DNA of 64,000 nucleotides from positions 261,285 through 325,284 of the forward strand of contig CAWDKW010000008.1 in assembly GCA_963803065.1 (NCBI GenBank). Direction: 5' to 3'. The position numbers and the translations under genes were made by a program. Below, in pieces: positions 26,715 to 35,180 of the stretch (positions are counted from its first letter, which is position 1; each line of letters opens with the position of its first letter). The DNA is from DASXMT01 sp963803065 (GTDB lineage Bacteria > Actinomycetota > Acidimicrobiia > Acidimicrobiales > RAAP-2). The notes under the pieces were generated by a model. The model was not told where the DNA came from, ran no database searches, and worked only from the letters and a program-made list of their open reading frames with translations.

Positions 26715-27965
26715 TCAGCCGGTCGGGGGATCGAGGACACCGAGCAACTCGACATGCTCGGTCATGGGGAACAGGTCGAACGCCCGCAACGCGGGCAAGG
26801 TCCATCCGGCATCGAGCATGACCCGGAGATCCCGGGCGAACGAGGCCGGCTCACATGACACGTAGGCGATCCGTCGAGGACCGGGTTCGAGGGCGGCCAG
26901 GGCAGCCATGACCGGGCGTCCGGCTCCCTCCCGGCCGGGATCCAGGACGACCAGGTCGGGGTGGCCGACGTGCTCGGCGACGAGCGTAGGGCTGACGCTC
27001 GCCTTGCGGATCTCGACATGGTCCAGTCCGGCGACGTTGTGCCGGGCGTCGGCACAGGCCCGGGCGGCGCGTTCGACGGCCACGACCGTCCCCGACGGTC
27101 CGACGAGATCACCGATCAGGGCGGTGAACAGCCCGACTCCGGCGAAGAGATCGAGCACGTGCTCGCCCCTCCTCGGTTCGGTGACATCCAGCACGGCCTG
27201 GGCCAGCAACGGCGCCGCCCCCGGGTGCACCTGCCAGAAGGATCCGGCGGTCACCCGGTACGAACGATGGAGAACGTTGCAGTGGACCGAGTCGGGCCGG
27301 CGCCGGGTGTGCCCGTCGACCACCAGGCCGGCGTCGACTCGAGGGACAGGACCGAGCCGCCCTCGCCCCGAGCGCACCGAGACCACCTGGCCCCCATCGG
27401 GTACAGCATGCACGTCGACCTCCTCGGCTCCGGGCCAACGGGCTCGCTCGACCTCGAGCGCTTCCAGCCCTGCCGTGGCGATCAGGCAGCGGTCAACGGG
27501 CTCGATGTCATGCGAACGATGCCGGCGCAGGCCGACCCGCCCGTCCCGGTCCACTGCGAAACGAATCCGGGTCCGCCACCCCAGGCCGCTCGGCGCGCCC
27601 GGCACCTCCTCGACCGTCACCTCGAGATCGACCGATGCGATGCGCCGCAATTGCTCGGCCACGAGCGCAGCCTTCAACCTCCGTTGGGCGGCCAGGTCGA
27701 CGTGCTGGAAGTCACAGCCCCCGCAGCGTCCGGGCCCGGCGTAGGGACACGGTGGTTCCACCCGATCGGACGAGGCCTCGAGGATCTCGACTGCATCGGC
27801 TCGGAGGAACGAGGTGGTCTCTGCGGTGATGACGGCGGCGACCCGTTCGCCGGGAAGGGCGTGGCGCACGAACACGACCCGTCCGTCGTCGGCCCGAGCC
27901 ACGCAGCCGCCACCGGCGGCGATGGCGCCGGTGTGGAGTTCGATCAGAGGCATGGTCCCGCTCAT
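26715..27965 (-). CDS. 23S rRNA (uracil-5-)-methyltransferase-like, TrmA/RlmD family
   Basis: The 416-residue protein has an N-terminal TRAM domain (LHTGAIAAGGGCVAR), an iron-sulfur Cys set (CPYAGPGRCGGC), then a Rossmann methyltransferase: VLDLFAGVGLFTALIG for SAM, YVSCEPASFARDL with the nucleophilic Cys near 375, and FPMTEHVE at the end with the general base Glu. It makes 5-methyluridine in rRNA or tRNA. Three possible starts are close together (TTG 27977, ATG 27965, ATG 27953); 27965 is used. Confidence 0.9.
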   Translation of the reverse strand: MSGTMPLIELHTGAIAAGGGCVARADDGRVVFVRHALPGERVAAVITAETTSFLRADAVEILEASSDRVEPPCPYAGPGRCGGCDFQHVDLAAQRRLKAALVAEQLRRIASVDLEVTVEEVPGAPSGLGWRTRIRFAVDRDGRVGLRRHRSHDIEPVDRCLIATAGLEALEVERARWPGAEEVDVHAVPDGGQVVSVRSGRGRLGPVPRVDAGLVVDGHTRRRPDSVHCNVLHRSYRVTAGSFWQVHPGAAPLLAQAVLDVTEPRRGEHVLDLFAGVGLFTALIGDLVGPSGTVVAVERAARACADARHNVAGLDHVEIRKASVSPTLVAEHVGHPDLVVLDPGREGAGRPVMAALAALEPGPRRIAYVSCEPASFARDLRVMLDAGWTLPALRAFDLFPMTEHVELLGVLDPPTG

Positions 27966-27990
27966 GGTAGGCACCAACCGGACGTCGACG

Positions 27991-28012
27991 ATGTACGTAC
28001 ATGACGTACAGT
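27991..28012 (+). promoter_or_regulatory. Palindromic operator and -10 box of the parA-like gene
   Basis: ATGTACGTACAT (27991-28002) is a perfect 12-bp palindrome. A further GACGTACA overlaps TACAGT (28007-28012), which lies 6 nt before ATG 28019 as a leaderless-type -10. Repeated TACGT steps suit a ribbon-helix-helix repressor, and such a gene is the second in this operon. Confidence 0.5.
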
Positions 28013-28018
28013 GGCAGC

Positions 28019-28603
28019 ATGAACATCGTCGTGAGCAACGTCAAAGGTGGTGTGGGCAAGACCACTACGGCCGTGTACCTGGCCGCGGCGGCCGTCGAGC
28101 AGGGCTATGCCTCGGTGGTGCTGGTCGACGCCGACCGGCAGGCGTCGTCGGCCGAGTGGTTCGAGGACAACCCCGTGGAGGGCGTCGACCTGGTGGAGGC
28201 GCCCTCGGAGAGAACGGTCACCCGGGCCATGGCCGATTCCGACTCGGTGGTGGTGGTCGACACGCCTCCCGGCGATGAGCGGATCGTCAAGTCGGCTCTG
28301 GCCCGAGCCGACGCCGTGATCATCCCGACCCGAGCCGGGGGAGTGGAGCCGACCCGGGTTGCGGCCACCTTGGAGTTGGTCCCCGACCGCATCCCCTACG
28401 GGATCGTGGTCTGTGCGGCGCGCTTGGGGACCAACGACTTGACCGAGACGGTCGAGGGCTGGACACGGGAGAAGGTGCCCGTATGGGGGGTCGTCCCTGA
28501 GCGGGTGGGGATCGCCGCCGGTCCGGCCGCCCGCCTCTACCGGGAGGGCCTCGACGAATACATGGCCGTCTTGAAGAGGGCCACGAGGCGCCGGACGCGA
28601 TGA
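28019..28603 (+). CDS. ParA-family ATPase
   Basis: The 194-residue protein starts MNIVVSNVKGGVGKTTTAVY with a deviant Walker A; VVVVDTPPGDE forms Walker B near 82. It is shorter than chromosomal ParA/Soj and lacks an N-terminal DNA-binding domain, like plasmid type Ib ParA. The partner behind it is a ribbon-helix-helix protein rather than ParB, as in those plasmid modules. Overlap with the partner is ATGA. A role in segregating a plasmid, element or protein cargo is inferred. Confidence 0.88.
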   Translation: MNIVVSNVKGGVGKTTTAVYLAAAAVEQGYASVVLVDADRQASSAEWFEDNPVEGVDLVEAPSERTVTRAMADSDSVVVVDTPPGDERIVKSALARADAVIIPTRAGGVEPTRVAATLELVPDRIPYGIVVCAARLGTNDLTETVEGWTREKVPVWGVVPERVGIAAGPAARLYREGLDEYMAVLKRATRRRTR

Positions 28604-28863
28604 CCCGGGGGATCGCCGAGAAGATCGCCGGCTCGGCCGACCGATCCGCCGACCGATCGGCGGAGCCCTTCCGGAGCATCAGGGGGCGTGACCGCCGGCC
28701 CCACAACCTGCCCCTCTACCTCGACCATCACCAGCGGGAGTGGTTGCGAGAGGCGGCGTGGGAGTCGAGGACCAGCGCCTCGGCTCTCCTCCGGGCGATG
28801 ATCCGCGCCTGTGAGACCGACCCGGCCGTCCGACAGGCCATCGAGGCGAACCTGGAACGCTGA
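28600..28863 (+). CDS. Ribbon-helix-helix partner of ParA
   Basis: The 87-residue protein has a basic, disordered N-terminus (SADRSADRSAEP repeats) and a C-terminal HNLPLYLDHHQREWLREAAW segment followed by TSASALLRAMI, the strand-helix-helix order of RHH DNA-binding proteins. In type Ib partition systems such a protein binds the centromere and represses the operon. No array of centromere-like iterons is obvious apart from the operator palindrome. Confidence 0.7.
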   Translation: MTRGIAEKIAGSADRSADRSAEPFRSIRGRDRRPHNLPLYLDHHQREWLREAAWESRTSASALLRAMIRACETDPAVRQAIEANLER

Positions 28864-28964
28864 ACGACCGGACAAGGGCGTGAGAGCCCCGCCGTGGAAG
28901 GCTGCCCCGCCGCGGGAAAGTGACGAGCGCAAGGTCTGCCCCGTTTGCCCGTTTCCCTGCTATG

Positions 28965-29000
28965 GCCGTTTGCCCAGTCACCGCCGTTTGCCCTGTCACT
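28965..29000 (+). repeat. 18-bp direct repeat, two units
   Basis: GCCGTTTGCCCAGTCACC (28965-28982) is followed at once by GCCGTTTGCCCTGTCACT. A shorter CCCGTTTGCCCGTTT precedes. They lie in the leader of the WhiB gene. Confidence 0.8.
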
Positions 29001-29078
29001 GTGTCCGCTGAGCACAAGGATCCTGGCCCCCGGGCCACGCACCGATCGAGCGGCGTGGTCGTCGCATGCCGCGGGCTG

Positions 29079-29345
29079 ATGGAGCACCGTACCGCCGACC
29101 TCCCGTCCGCCGGGCACGAGCGGCCGAGGTGGATGCTCCGAGGAGCCTGTCGGGGCGAGCCGATCGAGACGTTCTTCACCGGTCGCGGAGGTGAGGCCTA
29201 CGATCGGGCCAGGGCCTTGTGCGACCGGTGTCCGGTCAGGTCCGACTGCGCCGAGTACGCCATCGCCGATCCCTGGATCGTGGGATGGTGGGGCGGGATG
29301 TCCGAGCGGGAGCGGCGGCGGATACGGACGGGCAGGGCCGCCTAG
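29079..29345 (+). CDS. WhiB-family iron-sulfur transcription regulator
   Basis: The 88-residue protein has the four cluster Cys: one in GACRGEP and three in CDRCPVRSDC. The WhiB tryptophan/glycine turn appears as VGWWGGMSERERRRIR, and a basic tail follows. WhiB proteins bind a 4Fe-4S cluster and act with the principal sigma factor. ATG 29079 is preferred; an upstream frame exists but carries only the repeat region. Confidence 0.9.
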   Translation: MEHRTADLPSAGHERPRWMLRGACRGEPIETFFTGRGGEAYDRARALCDRCPVRSDCAEYAIADPWIVGWWGGMSERERRRIRTGRAA

Positions 29346-29470
29346 CCGTATCGGTGCTCGACACCGCCGGCCGTATCGGTGCTCGACACCGCCGGCCGTA
29401 TCGGTGCTCGACACCGCCGGCCGTATCGGTGCTCGACACCGCCGGCCGTATCGGTGCTCGACACCGCGGC
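29346..29470 (+). repeat. 25-bp tandem array of hairpin units, five copies
   Basis: Units start at 29346, 29371, 29396, 29421 and 29446. Each holds CGGTG-CTCGA-CACCG, an inverted repeat with 5-bp arms. Four units are identical; the last differs at its end. The array starts right after the WhiB stop and ends 53 bp before the next gene. Confidence 0.95.
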
Positions 29471-29523
29471 GTGCGGCAGAATGTCCGGACGACGCCGTGC
29501 CTCGAGCGCGAAGGGGACTGGAC

Positions 29524-30549
29524 ATGCACGACCTCCGTATCACGATCGGAGCCGATGAGCTGCTCGGCCTCCGGGCCCTGGCCGAGTTGGATGGTTCGGA
29601 AGGAACCGGCACCCTCCCGCCCGGGGCGGGCGATGCCATCGAGATCGAGCAGCTCCAGGCGCAGGTCCAACTGGCCATGCGGGACGGTCTCGCCAGTAGG
29701 TTGCGCCAAGTCGACCTGCCCTGGGCCCCGTCGGCCGAACAGGTGGCAGCGATCCCTCGGGCACGTGACCGGACCGATGGTGGCTCGTCCGGCCCGGAGA
29801 CGGCGGCCGCGGCCGGCGAGACGCCGTCACGGGTCCACCCGCGGTGGTCCGACTCGCGCCTCAAGGTGGGCATCGCCCTTGCGGCAGCGGCGTTCTTGGT
29901 GGTGGTGCTCATCGGGGGCTACGGCGCCGGCTGGGCGTGGACGGGGTTCCAGACCAACAATCAGTTGTGGGACTGGCTGCACCTCTTGTTGCTTCCCCTT
30001 GCCTTCGGGCTGCTTCCCCTGTGGTTGCGTTATTCCGAGCACATGGGCCGGACTCGAAAGCTGACGCTGGCCGGTCTGGTCGCCGCGTTCTGGGTCTTTG
30101 TGGCCGTTGGCTACCTCGTGCCGCTGCACTGGACCGGTTTCAGTGGCAACTCCCTGTGGAACTGGTTGACGTTGATCGTGTTGCCCGTGACCCTCGTCAC
30201 CATTCGGGCCTGGCCCACGACCAGCCGGGAGGTCAACACAACGCACATCGCCGTGTTCACGACGTTCGGCATCGCCTGGGTCGTCACCCTCATCGGCGGG
30301 TACGCCGGGAGGTGGACGTGGACCGGCTACCCGGGCAACACCCTGTGGGACTGGCTGCAGCTCCTCTTGCTGCCCATCGTCTTTCCCACCATCCTGCTGC
30401 CGGCGTTCCTCCGTTGGACATCGGGTAATGCCGCGCAGCGGGCCAAAGAGGCGGCGGCCCGGCAGGCAGAGGCGCGGGGCGAGACGCGACCGCCGAGCAG
30501 CCCAGCTCCGACGCCGGCGCGCCCATCGGCACAGCAAGCGAAGGCCTGA
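29524..30549 (+). CDS. Membrane protein with threefold WTG repeat, unknown function
   Basis: The 341-residue protein has a soluble N-terminal region of about 110 residues, then six hydrophobic segments. Three repeats are visible: WAWTGFQTNNQLWDWLHLLL, HWTGFSGNSLWNWLTLIVLP and WTWTGYPGNTLWDWLQLLLL. Each joins two membrane segments, so the domain is a triplicated helical hairpin. The C-terminus is charged and Ala/Pro-rich. Family name not recognised. GAAGGGG lies near the start. Confidence 0.7.
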   Translation: MHDLRITIGADELLGLRALAELDGSEGTGTLPPGAGDAIEIEQLQAQVQLAMRDGLASRLRQVDLPWAPSAEQVAAIPRARDRTDGGSSGPETAAAAGETPSRVHPRWSDSRLKVGIALAAAAFLVVVLIGGYGAGWAWTGFQTNNQLWDWLHLLLLPLAFGLLPLWLRYSEHMGRTRKLTLAGLVAAFWVFVAVGYLVPLHWTGFSGNSLWNWLTLIVLPVTLVTIRAWPTTSREVNTTHIAVFTTFGIAWVVTLIGGYAGRWTWTGYPGNTLWDWLQLLLLPIVFPTILLPAFLRWTSGNAAQRAKEAAARQAEARGETRPPSSPAPTPARPSAQQAKA

Positions 30550-30607
30550 GCACCGATGTCAACCCGGGCCTCGCCGCCGATCGGTCTCCAACCGACCGAG
30601 CCCGAGA

Positions 30608-32039
30608 TCAGCTCGCCGGAGCCAACAACTCCCGGTCGATGAGGTTGATGAGGAGCGGCTGGTCGAGGACAGCCAGATGACCGGCGTCGAGAACTTTCAC
30701 CCAACGAAGGCCACCCGCCTCGTTGGACATAGCCGAGGACGTGGTTGCCCGGTCCGTCCTTCCACTGGACGGTCGGGGCCGACTGGAAGGCCTGTGCTCG
30801 CGCACCTTGCAGGAGGTCGAGCCACGCCCCGGTGCCGAGGACGTTCACATCGGTTGCATCATTGAGGCCGGAGACGACCATCACCGGGACACCGCGATCG
30901 ACGACGTCCTGGACGGTGGTGAGGTAGGAGTCCTGTTCGCCGACGACATAGCGCGAGCCGATGCTCTCGGAGTAGAGGCGGTAGGTCCCAGACGACGTGG
31001 CATGGATGGCGGTTCGCACTTCGGGCTGGTTCAGGTAGGCGATCATCGGACCGGTCGGGGGGTCGCCCGTCTGGGCCGTATTGAGGAGGTACAACCCACT
31101 GATGTCGCCGATGGCCGTCTTGATCTTGCCGCACTCGTCGTTGGCCTCGGGCGAGGACGGAGTCTGCGCCGACACGGCGGCCTGGCACTGAGCGAACGTC
31201 TGATCAAGCCGTCTCTTGTCTGCGCTGGTGATCAGGCCATGGGTGAGGGCGTAGGTCGTGTCCATGGACTGCTGGACGACCGGGTCGACCCAGCCGGCGG
31301 CGATGATCACCCCGCCCAGGTGGACGACCTGGCGTCCGGCACGAGCGTTGCCGTTGAGGATCGCCTCGGCCAGCAAGGCGTCGTAGGTACCGCCGTAGGA
31401 CTCGCCGGCCAGGATGACGGGGTTGGCCGCAATCTCGGGATGGAGGCTGAGGAAGTGAACGAGGGCCGCGTACCACTGGTCGACGCCCTGTTGGACGTTG
31501 GCCGGTTGTTGGGACGGGGGGGCGAAGGACAGCCCGACGCCGAGCGGCTGATCGAAGATCAGATAGTTGGCCGTGTCGTTCCACGCCATCGGACGCTCGT
31601 GCAGTTGGCCGCCCTTGCTCACGACGTAGGGACCGTTCTCGGTGAAGAAGCCCCAGAAGCTGGTGGCCCCGGGACCGCCGTTGGTCCACAGGATGGTCGG
31701 TGCCGACGCGTAGCCGCCGCCGGACTTGCCGACAAACCAATAGAAGAGGCCGGCATCGCCCGGACCACTGCAGCGCACGTTGCTGCACGGACGAGCGTCG
31801 ACCGAGGAGTAGCCGGCGAACTGCGTCCCCACCGTCCCCAGACCGGGGAGTGAGGTCACCCGGTCAGGCGTCGCCGTCGAGTTGGATGCCGCAGCCGCCG
31901 CCGTGGCGACCAGACTCGGGAGCGGTCCCGTGCAGGCTGCGACCAGCGTGATCGTACCCAGGACCACTGACAGGGTCCTCGCGACCCGCCGTTCAAGGCG
32001 GTTCCTTCCTTGTCCGGGCCGTTTCACAGAACTCGCCAT
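30608..32039 (-). pseudogene. Secreted S10 serine carboxypeptidase, frameshifted near the C-terminus
   Basis: From ATG 32039 the product has a lipoprotein-type signal (TLVAAC) and an S10 peptidase domain: NGGPGATSFWGFF oxyanion block, GESYGG with the nucleophile Ser, and SGLNDATDV with the Asp. The catalytic His block (VKVLDAGHLAVLDQPLL) lies in another frame. One surplus base near 30715-30722, after GNHVLGYV, restores a full-length protein ending at 30608. Without correction the Ser-Asp-His triad is incomplete and a 130-residue unrelated tail is added. Confidence 0.8.
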
Positions 32040-32111
32040 GAGGACCACCCTTAGTGTGCGCGTCCCCGGGAATCAGCGAGGGGTCGCGGTTCGACCGTGG
32101 AGAACATGAGA

Positions 32112-32155
32112 GCGGGCGACGGAGATCGAACCCGCACACCAGCTCGGAAGGCTGG
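32112..32155 (-). repeat. Partial copy of the tRNA-Gly 3' half (island att scar)
   Basis: 44 bp match positions 32861-32905 of the intact tRNA-Gly with one deletion and two substitutions. They cover the anticodon arm, T arm and acceptor end. No 5' half is present, so it is not a tRNA gene. It marks the far end of a roughly 0.75-kb insertion at the tRNA 3' end. Confidence 0.8.
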
Positions 32156-32159
32156 CCGG

Positions 32160-32274
32160 AGTGTATTTCGGCGAACTGCACTGAACGGGGATAGACGATA
32201 AAGCCCTGCCGGTCGGCGTTCACCATTCGCCAACTCTGGTCGGCGCAATAGAAGGCCTCGGCGTCGTGGTTCAT
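32160..32274 (-). pseudogene. Degenerate fourth copy of the MDxY mini-gene family
   Basis: The frame starts MNHDAEAFYCADQSWRMVNA, matching the intact member at 47268 (MDHYCEAFYCEPGCCWRMVY). Similarity fades after about 25 residues and the frame then runs into the tRNA-Gly scar. The bases before its start (GAGCCTCTGGCGCG) resemble the promoter of the other copies. Confidence 0.6.
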
Positions 32275-32355
32275 CGCGCCAGAGGCTCGAAGAGGGGCGC
32301 GACGAAGCTCGAGGCCGAAACCGGGGGCCAAGGATGCGCCAAAGGGCGTCGCCGA

Positions 32356-32631
32356 TTACCCTGCGGCCTCCATAAAGTGTGGCAACGCATCGTCAATCGT
32401 CAGGATTGGCTTCGTCTCGAACTCGATGTATTGCTGGTACTGAACGACCGTCGCGAATCCGCCAGTGGCGTCCTCCGCTTCGTTGACGAGCCAACCAGCC
32501 GAATTATCTGCAGACACGTAGTGAGCGATGGTTCCCGGAGCAGCACCATGCTGCGCGAACAGGTCCAGGAGTTCCTTTTGCTCCGCCTTCGACAGGAAGG
32601 ACTTGGTTCGGTACGTCGTCAAGAAGAGCAT
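32356..32631 (-). CDS. DUF3303-like small protein
   Basis: The 91-residue protein starts MLFLTTYRTKSFLSKAEQKE. Later blocks APGTIAHYVSADNSAGW and YIEFETKPILTIDDALP match the DUF3303 pattern of a ferredoxin-like barrel. Function unknown. It is the only intact gene in the small tRNA-Gly island. Confidence 0.75.
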   Translation of the reverse strand: MLFLTTYRTKSFLSKAEQKELLDLFAQHGAAPGTIAHYVSADNSAGWLVNEAEDATGGFATVVQYQQYIEFETKPILTIDDALPHFMEAAG

Positions 32632-32856
32632 CAGTATTGCCTCCGGGGCGACGCTCCGACGAAGGGTCCATCCCTCCTTTGGGCGACGCCTCATACGTCG
32701 GTCTAGTGCGGAAGCTCACTCCGTGCAACCGGTTCCTCACATTCAGAGAGAATCCACATTCAGAGATAATCCACGGCACCGACCTCGTGCGCTGTGCTGG
32801 CCACGCGACAAACGGGACCGGAAGACGGGGAAGTGGCTGAAAAATAGCCTCTGACC
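32632..32856. other. Island flank with no gene seen
   Basis: This stretch between the DUF3303-like gene and the tRNA-Gly gene contains only short overlapping frames without familiar motifs. An 11-bp repeat ACATTCAGAGA (32749-32759) and CACATTCAGAGA (32757-32768) is visible. Confidence 0.5.
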
Positions 32857-32930
32857 TGGAGCGGGCGACGGGGATCGAACCCGCACCACCAGCTTGGAAG
32901 GCTGGGGCTCTACCATTGAGCTACGCCCGC
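32857..32930 (-). tRNA. tRNA-Gly (UCC)
   Basis: On the minus strand GCGGGCG pairs with CGCCCGC. The D arm is GCTCAATGGTAGAGC, the anticodon loop CTTCCAA gives UCC, and the T arm GGGTTCGATCCC is intact. Discriminator T is followed by an encoded CCA. It is the insertion site of the small island downstream of its 3' end. Confidence 0.96.
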
Positions 32931-33034
32931 GAGAGTGATGGCGGCTCGAGGCCGAAGGTCACCGACGAGGAAGCACACTCTACGGCATGGCGGTCGGGGA
33001 AGGCAGCACGACCGGGTTGTCCTGGCGCGGGCCG

Positions 33035-33697
33035 TCAGTCCGCCGACCAGAGCGGCTTATCGACCTCGAAACCGATGGGGGCACCCCACCGGTTTCGGTA
33101 GGCCACCTCCTGAACGGGTCGGCGGTCCGCCACACCCCAACGCCCGGTGGGGTATCCGAAGCTGACGCAGCACGACATGATCCACCCTTTGTCCTCGGGC
33201 ACGCCCAGGATCTCGAGTGTCTCCTTCGGGTGGAAGAACCCGAGCACGGACGTGAGTGAGCTCCCGATGCCCTCGGCCCGAGCAGCCAACTGAGCGCTCC
33301 AGACGGCCGGGAAGATGGAGCCTCCGCTCGAGTCACCTTGGACGAAGGCGAACAGAAAGAGCGGGACGTCTTCGAAGTGGTCGGCAAGCCACTGGGCCGA
33401 ACGCTGGACCTTGACCATCTGGATGCTCTCCTCGGCCCCGGGATCGGCGGCTGCGGCCGCCAACCGGTCGGCATAGACGGTCTTCCACAGCTGGGCGATG
33501 GCGTCCTTGTAGAGGGGGCCGATCGCGCCCTTGACCGCGGGGTCGTCGACCAGCAGGAAACGCCAGTTCTGGGTGTTGCCGCCGCTCGGGGCGCGGATGG
33601 CGGCGTCGAGGATCCTGGCCTGTGACTCGAGCGGGATCGGGTCCGGTCGCACCCGCCGCATGGCCCGTGTCGTGTAGAGCGCCTCGTAGATGTCCAT
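33035..33697 (-). CDS. Nitroreductase family protein
   Basis: The 220-residue FMN protein starts MDIYEALYTTRAMRRVRPDPI, followed by IRAPSGGNTQNWRFLLVDD, the FMN phosphate site. GIGSSLTSVLGF and VSFGYPTGRWG close the fold. It would reduce nitro compounds or quinones with NAD(P)H. GAGGAG precedes ATG 33697. Confidence 0.92.
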   Translation of the reverse strand: MDIYEALYTTRAMRRVRPDPIPLESQARILDAAIRAPSGGNTQNWRFLLVDDPAVKGAIGPLYKDAIAQLWKTVYADRLAAAAADPGAEESIQMVKVQRSAQWLADHFEDVPLFLFAFVQGDSSGGSIFPAVWSAQLAARAEGIGSSLTSVLGFFHPKETLEILGVPEDKGWIMSCCVSFGYPTGRWGVADRRPVQEVAYRNRWGAPIGFEVDKPLWSAD

Positions 33698-33932
33698 GCC
33701 GTCTCCTCGTTGTCTGTCGTCGACCGCCCACGAACGGGCGTCGTGCTCAGGGGAGATCCGCCCCGGATTCCCTCCCACTCTTTACTACGGCCGCCCGGCA
33801 CCGGGCGCCTGTCGACGGCCGGCTTCGCCCAACCATGCCGGCGGCGATGTCAGGGCAGCGGGCCGGCATGGTTCCGGCCGGCCCAGTGGTGGGCCGCTAT
33901 GTTGCCAGGTACGCAAGAATGAGGAGGCTTCG

Positions 33933-34136
33933 ATGATCGCTGCTGTCGACAAGCATCTCGTACTGGGGATCGTGCTCATCGTGATCGGTGCGCTGGCCAT
34001 CGTCGCCACCCCGGCCATCTCTCGACGCATGCGCGTCCAGCACATGGGCGGCGGAACTTCATCGGCCGGTCTCCTGGCCGTGGCCGGAGTCATCATCGTC
34101 GTGGTCGGCATCCTCCTGACCACGCGCACGATCTAG
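33933..34136 (+). CDS. Small two-helix membrane protein
   Basis: The 67-residue protein has hydrophobic segments at about 9-27 and 45-63, joined by a basic loop (SRRMRVQHMGGG). GAGGAGG lies 7 nt upstream of ATG 33933, which fixes the start. Function unknown. Confidence 0.7.
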   Translation: MIAAVDKHLVLGIVLIVIGALAIVATPAISRRMRVQHMGGGTSSAGLLAVAGVIIVVVGILLTTRTI

Positions 34137-35083
34137 CGCGACCGCCGGAGCCGGCGGCGCAAGGCCGGCACGACGGTCTCGGCCAGGGAGACGATCTGAC
34201 CGCGGGCATCGGCAGCGTCGAGGCCGGGGAGGTGGATCCGCAGGTTGACGGCGTCGGCGCCCACCGCGAGCATCGTCTGGTGCAGGGCCTCGACCATGGC
34301 CGCCGGGTCGGTCGTGGTCAGCGTCTGGTCGGCGGGGAAGGAACCCTTCGAGTAGCTCCGGTAGATCTTGCGCTGCCGTTCGACCAGCTCCGTAAGGGGC
34401 TCACCCAACCACACCCTGCGGATCAGCACCTTCGATTCGGTGCCGCCTGCCTCGTCGTACGCGGCGCACAACGCGGCCAGGCGTTCCACCGTTGACATCC
34501 CTTCCATGAGGATGCCGGCCCCACAGCGGGCCGCGCGGCGGGCCGCTGTGGTCGACGCGGCTGCGCTCAGCACCGGGATCGCCGTGGTCGCGCCCATCTG
34601 GAGGGCCCGGTCCCCCTCCAGGCCCCGGAGGTTGCGGCCACGTAGCATGTCGACCACTTCGGGCAGTGCGACCTTGAACCGGGCGACGGCTTCGGACAAG
34701 GGCACGTCCATGGACTCGAAGTCCAGTGGGAGTGCGCCTGCGCACACCCCCACGCCGACCCGGCCGGGATGCCGGGCGTTGAGCCAGGCCGCTTCCTCGG
34801 CCACCTGGGCCGTCGGTCGCAGGGGGAGGACCATCGGACAAGGAGCCGCCCAACCTTGTTGGTGGTCCTCCAAGATGAACGAGGTGATCTGGAGCGGATT
34901 GCACAGATACCCGGCAAAGCCGCCGTGGTGCTCGCTGGTCATGATCCCGTCGAACCCGTTGGCCAGGGCCAGCCCGGCCTGGACCGAGATCTCCCGGATG
35001 ATCTCTGCCGCACCGAGCTCGTTGTGCGGGTAGAGGCGCATGGAGATCGATCCGGGCGCGAAGGGGGTGGTGGCTGCTGTCAT
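34133..35083 (-). CDS. LLM-class oxidoreductase
   Basis: The 316-residue protein, started at ATG 35083, has GFDGIMTSEHHGGFAG near 45 and a PGRVGVGVCAGALPLDFE block, typical of luciferase-like barrels. The fold is clear, the cofactor (F420 or FMN) is not. Its stop overlaps that of the small membrane protein on the other strand. Confidence 0.85.
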   Translation of the reverse strand: MTAATTPFAPGSISMRLYPHNELGAAEIIREISVQAGLALANGFDGIMTSEHHGGFAGYLCNPLQITSFILEDHQQGWAAPCPMVLPLRPTAQVAEEAAWLNARHPGRVGVGVCAGALPLDFESMDVPLSEAVARFKVALPEVVDMLRGRNLRGLEGDRALQMGATTAIPVLSAAASTTAARRAARCGAGILMEGMSTVERLAALCAAYDEAGGTESKVLIRRVWLGEPLTELVERQRKIYRSYSKGSFPADQTLTTTDPAAMVEALHQTMLAVGADAVNLRIHLPGLDAADARGQIVSLAETVVPALRRRLRRSR

Positions 35084-35168
35084 GCTCTGAGGGTCTACCC
35101 GATCGCCGCCCGCCCTGCCATCGCCGGAGACCGGCCGCGACGGCACCGACCAGGCCGATCGGGATTGG

Positions 35169-35174
35169 TAGCGT
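35169..35174 (+). promoter_or_regulatory. TAGCGT -10 box, leaderless-type, of the methyltransferase gene
   Basis: TAGCGT ends 6 nt before ATG 35181. Confidence 0.55.
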
Positions 35175-35180
35175 GCTGGG

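Noticed and set aside
29346..29470. CRISPR-like array
   Set aside because: The 25-bp units abut with no spacers, and no cas genes are present. The Cas4-like Cys cluster in the nuclease at 19044 is not linked to any array.
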